The notes under the pieces were generated by a model. The model searched no databases. It was not told the origin of the DNA and saw only the letters and a program-made list of their open reading frames with translations. The position numbers were made by a program, and so were the translations under genes. From contig WOUR01000028.1 of the NCBI GenBank assembly GCA_009772935.1, forward strand, positions 56,174 to 120,173: a stretch of DNA of 64,000 nt. Reading direction: 5' to 3'. Positions 56,188-64,000 of the stretch are shown here, in pieces; position 1 is the first letter of the stretch, and the number at the start of each line of letters is the position of its first letter. The stretch comes from Rhodospirillaceae bacterium (lineage in GTDB: Bacteria; Pseudomonadota; Alphaproteobacteria; Reyranellales; Reyranellaceae).

Positions 56188-58059
56188 ATGAATTGGAACT
56201 CGTGGGGACTCGCCATCTTGGCCGGCATCGCCGGCTGGCTGTCGCTCGTGGCTGGAGCGTCGGCGCAGGCGCCGATCGGGCAGAAGCCGATCAAGGTGGC
56301 GGCGGTGGATTTCGTGCCGGCCTGGGGCGATCTCGACGGCAACGTCGCGCGCCTCGTCCAGGCGGCGGAGCAGGTGGCGCGGCAGGACGTCCACTACGCG
56401 GTGTTCCCCGAGACCGCGGTCAGCGGCTATCTGTTCAGCGGGCCGAAGCAGCTCGCGCCCTTCCTCGATACCATTCCCGGCAAGGCGACGGCCGCGCTAC
56501 TGCCCGTGCTCCAGCGCACCGGCATGTACATGAGCGTGGGCATTGCCGAGCGCGATGCGGCGACCGGTCTCGCCTACAACACCGCCGTGCTGCTGGGCCC
56601 CAACGGCATCATCGGCAAGTATCGCAAGAACGGGCTGAACCCGCAGGACCAGAAGGTCTTCGCGCCGGGCACGACCGGGGTCGAGGTGTTCGAGACGCCG
56701 ATCGGCCGCATCGCGCTGCTGATCTGCTACGACGACACCTACTGGCAATACGGTCGCCTGGCGGCGCTGCGCGGTGCCCAGATCATCGCCTGGCATTCGG
56801 TGTCGGATCGCGTGATGCCGGGCACGCCGCCGGCCGAGGCGACCGGCAACCATTCGACCGTGTCCAACGTCCAGTATCTCAGCGCGCAGAATGGCGTGTG
56901 GGTGGTGGGTGCCACGCGCAGCGGCATCGAGACCAACCCCATCACCGGCGGCAAGCTCTACTACAATGGCGGTTCGAGCATCTGGTCGCCCAAGGGCGAG
57001 AAGCTGGTGCAGGCGCCGGTCGTGCCGCCGGAGACGCTGCCGCCCGGCCTCGCCGGCGTCTTCGCGACCAGCATCGTGCCGGCAGAAGCCGATGCCGAGC
57101 GCAGCGCGCGGCTCTCGCGCCGCCGTCCAGACCTCTACGTGCCGCTGCTGGCGCTGCATCGCAGCCCGACCGACGGCAACGCCACGACGTCGGTGCGATC
57201 CGTCGCGCTGTCGGCGGCGCAATGGCCCGACGGCCCGTCGCTGCTCGCCTCGGCGCGGCCCGAAGCGGGCGAGCTGCTGGTCCTGCCCGAACTGTCCGCT
57301 TTGCCGTCGGGCCTGTCGGCGGCCGACATCAAGGCGAAGGCCGAAGCGCGCGAGGGCGCTTTCGAGCAGGCGCTCGCGGCCTCGGCCAAGGCCGGCAGCG
57401 GCTTCGTCGTCGGCTCCTATCCCGAGCGCGAGGGCGACAAGGTCTATCACACCGTCGTGCTGGCCGGCCCAGCCGGAACGGTGCTGGGCCGCTATCGCGC
57501 CACGCATCTCTCGGCCGAGACCGCCGCGTGGGCGAGCGCCGGTGAGGAGCCGGTCGTGATCGCCACGCCGCTCGGTCGCATCGGCCTCGCCTCGGCCGAG
57601 GAACTGCGCGTGCCGGAACTGGGCGGCCTCTACGGCGCCCTGCGAACCGACATCCTGGCCGCGCCGGCGGGACGGCCCGAGCCGCTCAAGGTGCAGATCG
57701 ATGCCAAGCTGTTCGCAGTCAACGACCCGCCGACCGGGCGCGCGGATTTCTTCCCCTATGCCTCGGCCAAGCAGAACCAGCTCTGGCTGGTGAGCGGCGG
57801 CCGCCGCGTCGGCAATGCGACGGCCGCCGGCATCTACGGACCGGAACCCGTCGTCGACACGCCGACCGTGACGGCGGCCGCCGGCGAGAGCGTCGTGCGC
57901 TACCGTACGCGCGTGCCGGCGCCGGGCACCTGGATCAACCAGCAGCAGCTCGTCGCCGGACAGCAGTCGCTGCTGTTCGTGCCGCTGGTGATGAAGGACG
58001 ACAGCGAGTGCCTCAAGCAGTGGCGGATGCAAGGCACCGGCGCACCGCCTTGCCGCTGA
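56188..58059 (+). CDS. Exported tandem nitrilase-superfamily protein, second domain inactive
   Basis: 623 aa. A signal peptide (about 1-27, WGLAILAGIAGWLSLVAGASAQA) precedes two carbon-nitrogen hydrolase domains. Domain 1 (about 35-300) has all three catalytic residues: Glu75 in FPETAVSG, Lys147 in YRKNGL, Cys180 in LLICYDDTYW. Domain 2 (about 335-600) keeps Glu368 in LPELSALP but Lys is Ala438 (YRATHL) and Cys is Ala470 (GLASAEEL), so it cannot catalyse. An extracytoplasmic amidase or nitrilase acting on amide or nitrile substrates is likely, domain 2 serving structure or binding. The ATG at 56188 gives the signal peptide; long upstream reading is antisense to the FAD gene. Confidence 0.88.
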   Translation: MNWNSWGLAILAGIAGWLSLVAGASAQAPIGQKPIKVAAVDFVPAWGDLDGNVARLVQAAEQVARQDVHYAVFPETAVSGYLFSGPKQLAPFLDTIPGKATAALLPVLQRTGMYMSVGIAERDAATGLAYNTAVLLGPNGIIGKYRKNGLNPQDQKVFAPGTTGVEVFETPIGRIALLICYDDTYWQYGRLAALRGAQIIAWHSVSDRVMPGTPPAEATGNHSTVSNVQYLSAQNGVWVVGATRSGIETNPITGGKLYYNGGSSIWSPKGEKLVQAPVVPPETLPPGLAGVFATSIVPAEADAERSARLSRRRPDLYVPLLALHRSPTDGNATTSVRSVALSAAQWPDGPSLLASARPEAGELLVLPELSALPSGLSAADIKAKAEAREGAFEQALAASAKAGSGFVVGSYPEREGDKVYHTVVLAGPAGTVLGRYRATHLSAETAAWASAGEEPVVIATPLGRIGLASAEELRVPELGGLYGALRTDILAAPAGRPEPLKVQIDAKLFAVNDPPTGRADFFPYASAKQNQLWLVSGGRRVGNATAAGIYGPEPVVDTPTVTAAAGESVVRYRTRVPAPGTWINQQQLVAGQQSLLFVPLVMKDDSECLKQWRMQGTGAPPCR

Positions 58060-58146
58060 GCGTTCCACCGCACGCGAACGGCCGGGCTTGCCGCCGGGCC
58101 GTTCCCGACGGCACCATGTCCCCGGATCGCAGCGGGGGCATGGACC

Positions 58147-59799
58147 ATGGACGACTATTACGATCTCGGCGCCTACAAGCGGACCGTCACCACCACTTCG
58201 CCTCAGACGCAGCTCTGGTTCGATCGCGGACTGAATTGGCTCTACGGCTTCAACCATGCCGAGGCGATCAAGTGCTTCGAGAAGGCGCTGGAGACCGATC
58301 CCGGCTGCGCCATGGCGCATTGGGGCATCTCCTACGCCGCCGGGCCGAACTACAATCTCCCCTGGCACCGCTACGATCCGGCCGGCAAGAAGCGCGCGCT
58401 CGAAGCCTCCTATGACGCCATGCAGCGCGCGCTGGCCGCCGCGCCCAACGCCTCGCCGGTCGAGCAGGCGCTGATCGCTGCGCTGCCGGCACGTTATCCG
58501 CAGCGCGAGGCGATCGAGGACCAGACGACCTGGGACAAGGCCTTCACCGTCGAGATGCGCAGGCTGTTCCATGCCCATCCGAACGATCTCGACCTGCGGT
58601 CGGTGTTCGCCGAGGCGATCATGAACGAGACGCCGTGGCAGATGTGGGACCTCAAGACCGGCCAGCCGACGCCCGGCGCCGGCACCGAGGAGGCGGTCGA
58701 GGTGCTGGAGAGCGCCTTCCGTGACATGCCGGCGAGCTGGGACCATCCCGGCCTGCTGCATCTCTATGTGCATCTGATGGAGATGTCGCCGTTCCCGCAG
58801 CGCGCTCTGCGGGCCGGCGACCGGCTGCGCGACCTCGTGCCGGATTCCGGCCACCTCGTGCACATGCCGACCCATATCGACGTGCTGTGCGGCAACTATC
58901 GCGACGTCGTCGTCTACAACCAGAAGGCCGTCGTCGTGGACCGCAAGTACCTCGCGCGCGAGGGCGCGCTGAACGTCTATTCGATGTACCGCAGCCACGA
59001 CCATCACTTCATCGTCTACGGCGCCATGTTCCTCGGCCAGTACACGCCGGCGATCACCGCGGCGCAGGAGCTGATCGACACCACGCCGGAGGAGCTGCTG
59101 CGCATCCCGTCGCCGCCGATGGCCGATTTCGTCGAGGGCTATCTGTCGATGAAGCAGCACGTGCTGGTGCGCTTCGGAAAATGGCGCGAGATCATCGCGC
59201 AAGAGCTGCCGAAGGATCCCGACCTCTATTGCTCGACCACGGCGATGACGCTCTACGCCAAGGGCGTGGCGCATTCGGTGCTGGGCGAGATCGAGCTGGC
59301 TGAGAAGGCGCGCGCCGCTTTCCGGGCCGCAAAGGCGCGTGTGCCCGAGAGCCGGCGCCTGCACAACAACACCATGGTCGACCTGCTGGCCATCGCCGAG
59401 GAGATGCTGACCGGCGAACTGGAGTATCGCCGCGGCAACTTCGACCTCGCCTTCGCCCATCTGCGCCGCGCCGTCGAACTCGACGACTCGCTGCCCTACG
59501 ACGAGCCCTGGGGCTGGATGCAGCCGACCCGCCATGCGCTCGGCGCGCTGCTGCTGGAGCAGGGCCATCTCGCCGAGGCCGAAGCCGTCTATCGCGCCGA
59601 CCTCGGCTTCGACGGCAAGACCAACCGCGCCTGCTGGCATCCCGAGAACGTGTGGAGTTTGCACGGCCTGCACGAGTGCCTCACGCGGCGCGGCGAGACG
59701 GTCGAGGCGCCGCTGATCAAGGCGCGGCTGGATCTGGCTTCGGCGCGGACCGAGTTTCCGGTGCGGGCTTCGTGTCTGTGTCGGAGAGAGGCCGCTTAG
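58147..59799 (+). CDS. Tetratricopeptide repeat protein
   Basis: 550 aa helical-repeat protein with no signal peptide. TPR-type repeats are visible, for example FNHAEAIKCFEKALETDPGCAMAHWG (part, near 35-60), EYRRGNFDLAFAHLRRAVEL and LLLEQGHLAEAEAVYRADLG near the C-terminus. A His-rich patch HLVHMPTHIDVLCGNY (about 237-252) and YRSHDHHF may bind metal. Conserved proteins of this size and layout occur in alphaproteobacteria and other bacteria, but the role is unknown. It starts 87 bases after the nitrilase gene in the same direction. Confidence 0.87.
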   Translation: MDDYYDLGAYKRTVTTTSPQTQLWFDRGLNWLYGFNHAEAIKCFEKALETDPGCAMAHWGISYAAGPNYNLPWHRYDPAGKKRALEASYDAMQRALAAAPNASPVEQALIAALPARYPQREAIEDQTTWDKAFTVEMRRLFHAHPNDLDLRSVFAEAIMNETPWQMWDLKTGQPTPGAGTEEAVEVLESAFRDMPASWDHPGLLHLYVHLMEMSPFPQRALRAGDRLRDLVPDSGHLVHMPTHIDVLCGNYRDVVVYNQKAVVVDRKYLAREGALNVYSMYRSHDHHFIVYGAMFLGQYTPAITAAQELIDTTPEELLRIPSPPMADFVEGYLSMKQHVLVRFGKWREIIAQELPKDPDLYCSTTAMTLYAKGVAHSVLGEIELAEKARAAFRAAKARVPESRRLHNNTMVDLLAIAEEMLTGELEYRRGNFDLAFAHLRRAVELDDSLPYDEPWGWMQPTRHALGALLLEQGHLAEAEAVYRADLGFDGKTNRACWHPENVWSLHGLHECLTRRGETVEAPLIKARLDLASARTEFPVRASCLCRREAA

Positions 59800-59821
59800 C
59801 GAGGTCTTCTGCTTTCTTCCT

Positions 59822-59946
59822 CCTCCCCCGTCATACGGGGGAGGGCAAGGTGGGGAAAGCAACGCAATGATTATCTGCCAAGGAGAGTTCAGACCTGTGG
59901 CTTTCCCCCTCCGGCCTTCGGCCACCTCGCCCGTGTGACGGGGAAG
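59822..59946. repeat. Long inverted repeat between TPR and channel genes
   Basis: Left part CTCCCCCGTCATACGGGGGA then GGTGGGGAAAGC, and right part GGCTTTCCCCCTCCGG then CCCGTGTGACGGGGAAG, are reverse complements with mismatches over about 45 bases each. The left arm alone also folds on itself (CCCCCGTCATACGGGGG). It is a second, distinct repeat type in the window. As the TPR and channel genes converge here it could serve as a bidirectional terminator. Confidence 0.75.
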
Positions 59947-59955
59947 CAGGAGATT

Positions 59956-60411
59956 TTACCGCTTCGCCGGCGGCAGCACCCGCTGGATCATCGCGAACAG
60001 GAAGGCCGTCGTCAGGCCGAACAGCAGCACGCCGTTCACCGCTTCCAGCCCGCCCAGCATCTTCCACTGGTGGGCGAGGTGGATGCTGGTGTCGCCGTAG
60101 GTGGTCAGCGCGCCCAGCGAATAGAGCATGGCGGAGCGGTTGTCGGGGATGGCGCCGAGATAGCGGAAGGCGAGCGCCCAGATGCCGCCCTCGAGGATGT
60201 GCAGGGTCGTCACCAGGGTCACGGCCATCGCCATCACCAGGGAGAAGATGAGCGTGACGTGGCGGCCGCGGTCCCGCATCGTGTCGAGCACCTTGTCGAC
60301 CCGGGCGGTGAAGACCGCCAGGCAGAGGATGTGGATGACGCAGGTGAGCGCGATCAGCGGCACGCCCCACGCCCAGTCGTGTCCCCACTGGACTTCATCG
60401 AGCGGGTTCAT
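59956..60411 (-). CDS. Minimal ion-channel-like membrane protein (Ion_trans_2 type)
   Basis: 151 aa with three to four helices: about 14-35, 53-75 and 117-142, with a pore-helix and filter-like loop MLYSLGALTTYGD (about 95-107) between the last two. That P-loop between helices is the layout of two-transmembrane potassium channels, but the filter reads TTYGD rather than TVGYG, so ion selectivity is uncertain. No regulatory domain is present. It follows ettA by 29 bases in the same direction. Confidence 0.8.
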   Translation of the reverse strand: MNPLDEVQWGHDWAWGVPLIALTCVIHILCLAVFTARVDKVLDTMRDRGRHVTLIFSLVMAMAVTLVTTLHILEGGIWALAFRYLGAIPDNRSAMLYSLGALTTYGDTSIHLAHQWKMLGGLEAVNGVLLFGLTTAFLFAMIQRVLPPAKR

Positions 60412-60440
60412 GCGGTGCCGCCGTTCCTGCGCCCGCCGGC

Positions 60441-62114
<1,674 letters not shown>

Positions 62115-62194
62115 TGTGACCGAATCCTTGTGTGGCGGTGCTTGTAGCGGCCCCGCCCAGACGGTTCAATGACGCCGGGGAGAAACGCGCACGC

Positions 62195-64000
62195 ATGCTG
62201 GTGGAACCGGCTGTCCTGGCCCTGTCGCTGGCCTATCTGGGGCTGCTCTTCGCCGTGGCGTATTTCGGCGACCGGTATGCGCGCGACTGGTCGAAGAACT
62301 CGGTGGCACCGGTGGTGTATGGCCTGTCGCTGGCCATCTACTGCACCTCCTGGACCTTCTACGGCGCGGTCGGGCGGGCGGCAACCTCGGGCATCGACTT
62401 CATCCTGATCTATACCGGCCCGGTCCTGGTCGTGACCCTGGGCTACCCGGTCCTGCGAAAGATGGTGCGGGTGGCCAAGCAGCACAACGTGACCTCGATC
62501 GCCGACTTCCTGGCCTCGCGCTACGGCAAGAGCCGCGCCGTCGGCGTCATCGCCACGCTGTTCGCAACCGTGGGCGTGCTGCCCTACATCGCGCTGCAGC
62601 TGCAGGCCGTGTCCTCCTCGTTCCGCACCATTGCAGCGCCCCTGCCGTGGAGCGGGGGCGCCGCGGGCGTGGTGCATGCCGACACCTCGCTGATCGTGGC
62701 CGCACTGATGGCGCTGTTCACCATCCTGTTCGGCGTGCGCAACGTACAGGCCTCCGAGCAGCATCGCGGCATGATGCTGGCCATCGCCTTCGAATCGGTC
62801 GTGAAGCTGCTGGCGCTGCTGGCGGTGGGTCCCTTCGTCGTCTGGTTCCTGTTCGACGGGCCGGCCGACATGGTGGAGCGCCTGGCGGAGGTCCCGGCCG
62901 TGGCCGAGCGGCTGACGCGCGAGGCCTCGCCGCTCACCTGGGTGGTGATGTCGCTGCTCTCGGGCATGGCCTTCCTCTGCCTGCCCCGCCAGTTCCACGT
63001 CGCCGTCGTCGAGCACGACCATCCCGCGAGCCTGCGGACGGCGCGCTGGCTGTTTCCCGTCTATCTCGTGCTGATCAACCTGTTCGTCATCCCGATCGCG
63101 GCGGCGGGCCTGCTGCTGCTCGGCCCGAACGTCAGCCCCGACCTCTACGTGCTGCAGCTGCCGCTGGTCGGCGGCGAGAGCTGGCTCTCGGCGTTCGTGT
63201 TCATCGGTGGTCTCTCCGCCGCGACCTCGATGGTGATCGTGGCCTGCATGGCGCTGTCCGGCATGATCGGCAACGAGCTGCTGATGCCCTACCTGCTCAG
63301 GCGGCAGGCCGGCGTCGTGCGCGACATGGGCCCGCTGGTGGTGCTGGTGCGCCGCGCCGCCGTCGTGTTGATCCTGATGGCGGGCTACGCCTACGAGCGC
63401 ATCATCTCGGGCTACCTGCCGCTCGCCTCGATCGGCCTCATTTCCTTCTGTGCCGTGGCCAACTTCGCGCCGGGGCTCGTGCTCGGCCTCTACTGGCAGC
63501 GCGCCCACAGGTACGGCGTCGTGGTGGGCCTGACCGGCGGTTTCGTCGTCTGGCTCTACGCGCTGCTGCTGCCGACCCTGCACCAGGGGGCGGGGGCGGC
63601 CACGGAGAGCGGACCGGTGGCGCCCTTCATGCCGTACCTGCCGGCGCCGCTGGCCGCGCTCGATCCGGTGCTGCAGGGGTTCCTGGCCTGTCTGGCGGTC
63701 AACACCGCGCTGCTGGTCGGCGTGTCCTTCCTCGTGCGCCCCGTTGGCCGGGATCGCGAGCAGGCGGATGCCTTCGTGCTGGGGGCCGAGCCTGCGCCGC
63801 CCTCGCGGCGTACGCCGGCCGATGCCGCCCGCATCGAGGAGCTGCGCCAGCTCCTCGCGCGCTTCGTCGGCGTGGAACGCGCGGCCCGCCTGCTGTCGGG
63901 CGAACTGTCGATGGAGACGGCGCTCGCTCGCGCCGAGCGCATGCTGTCGGGCACCCTGGGCGCCGCCTCGGCGCGCGTGATCGTGGCCGCCTCGGTCCGG
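62195..64000 (+). CDS. SLC5-type transporter / sensor histidine kinase, N-terminal part (cut by window edge)
   Basis: 602 residues visible and still open at the window end. The N-terminal region (about 1-480) is a sodium:solute-symporter domain with about 13 helices (YGLSLAIYCTSWTFYGAVG, ATMVIVACMALSGMIGNELL-like segment). After about 520 it becomes soluble with ARIEELRQLLARFVGVERAA, resembling the STAC linker of SLC5-STAC-kinase receptors such as CrbS, so a histidine kinase probably follows outside. CrbS-type proteins sense acetate in Vibrio and Pseudomonas. A GGGGAG ribosome site lies 12 bases before the ATG at 62195. Confidence 0.9.
   Translation, partial: MLVEPAVLALSLAYLGLLFAVAYFGDRYARDWSKNSVAPVVYGLSLAIYCTSWTFYGAVGRAATSGIDFILIYTGPVLVVTLGYPVLRKMVRVAKQHNVTSIADFLASRYGKSRAVGVIATLFATVGVLPYIALQLQAVSSSFRTIAAPLPWSGGAAGVVHADTSLIVAALMALFTILFGVRNVQASEQHRGMMLAIAFESVVKLLALLAVGPFVVWFLFDGPADMVERLAEVPAVAERLTREASPLTWVVMSLLSGMAFLCLPRQFHVAVVEHDHPASLRTARWLFPVYLVLINLFVIPIAAAGLLLLGPNVSPDLYVLQLPLVGGESWLSAFVFIGGLSAATSMVIVACMALSGMIGNELLMPYLLRRQAGVVRDMGPLVVLVRRAAVVLILMAGYAYERIISGYLPLASIGLISFCAVANFAPGLVLGLYWQRAHRYGVVVGLTGGFVVWLYALLLPTLHQGAGAATESGPVAPFMPYLPAPLAALDPVLQGFLACLAVNTALLVGVSFLVRPVGRDREQADAFVLGAEPAPPSRRTPADAARIEELRQLLARFVGVERAARLLSGELSMETALARAERMLSGTLGAASARVIVAASVR

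Noticed and set aside
56497..59925. 1142-residue open frame on the minus strand
   Set aside because: It is antisense to the nitrilase and TPR genes, has Arg/Gly/His-rich shadow composition and no recognisable domain.

Overview
The window is GC-rich, almost wholly coding DNA from a free-living, metabolically versatile Alphaproteobacterium. Pointers are the many acyl-CoA dehydrogenases and CoA-transferases, LysR/ArsR regulators, a methionine synthase split into two genes (known from some alphaproteobacteria such as Caulobacter), an FNR/FixK-type box before an OmpW gene, and dispersed short inverted repeats with GTCATCC...AGCGCAGCGA cores. A Reyranella-like or related lineage is my guess only. 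I see no rRNA or tRNA gene, CRISPR array, insertion sequence, phage or plasmid marker. No gene-free stretch exceeds 300 bases; the longest (6671-6946, 276 bases) holds nothing I can support.

Layout. 1-2.5 kb: LysR regulator (cut by the window edge) divergent from pirin and wrbA, with a perfect 9-bp inverted repeat between them. 2.4-6.7 kb (minus): epoxide-hydrolase-like enzyme, acetyltransferase, MBL-fold enzyme and a DHA2-type exporter. 6.9-8.6 kb: ArsR regulator plus SRPBCC protein with an operator-like dyad, flanked by two small exported proteins sharing a Cys-x3-G-x7-aromatic-x2-Cys motif. 8.8-12.6 kb (minus): acyl-CoA dehydrogenase, enol-lactonase-like hydrolase, SDR and EamA transporter. 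12.7-15.7 kb: copper amine oxidase, VOC protein and DUF202. 15.8-23.2 kb: acyl-CoA dehydrogenase with a clear terminator, oxalate/formate-type MFS, feruloyl-CoA-synthase-like ligase and PEP carboxylase. 23.2-27.5 kb: LysR, aminotransferase, SDR and D-threonine-aldolase-like enzyme, probably one amino-acid catabolic unit. 27.5-31.6 kb: HcaT-like MFS, two class III CoA-transferases and DUF2867.

31.7-44.1 kb: OmpW with an FNR-type box; three acyl-CoA dehydrogenases (two near-duplicate large forms and one short partner) with DUF1993; AEC permease, TauD-type dioxygenase, DUF992 protein, a 130-bp interrupted palindrome, PhyH dioxygenase, a Lys/Ala-rich basic protein, TauE permease and GlgX. 44.2-50.7 kb (minus): a lipase-like hydrolase, then a tightly overlapping operon of ArsR-methyltransferase fusion, metF, metH N-terminal part and metH C-terminal part. 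50.9-55 kb: mlaA, mlaC, cysE, a TIM-barrel epimerase and a one-helix membrane protein. 55-64 kb: a FAD oxidoreductase broken by an in-frame amber codon, an exported tandem-nitrilase protein whose second domain has lost Lys and Cys, a TPR protein, a minimal ion-channel-like protein, the ABC-F factor EttA, and the first part of an SLC5-transporter sensor kinase.

Genes work together mainly in uptake and CoA-dependent breakdown of carboxylic and aromatic acids (transporter, ligase or CoA-transferase, dehydrogenase), amino-acid and amine turnover, the methyl cycle (metF/metH with its own regulator) and envelope lipid maintenance (MlaA/MlaC). The items I find most worth checking are the tandem nitrilase, the Cys-motif small-protein pair, the minimal channel, and the regulator-metF-split-metH operon with its AT-rich dyad.
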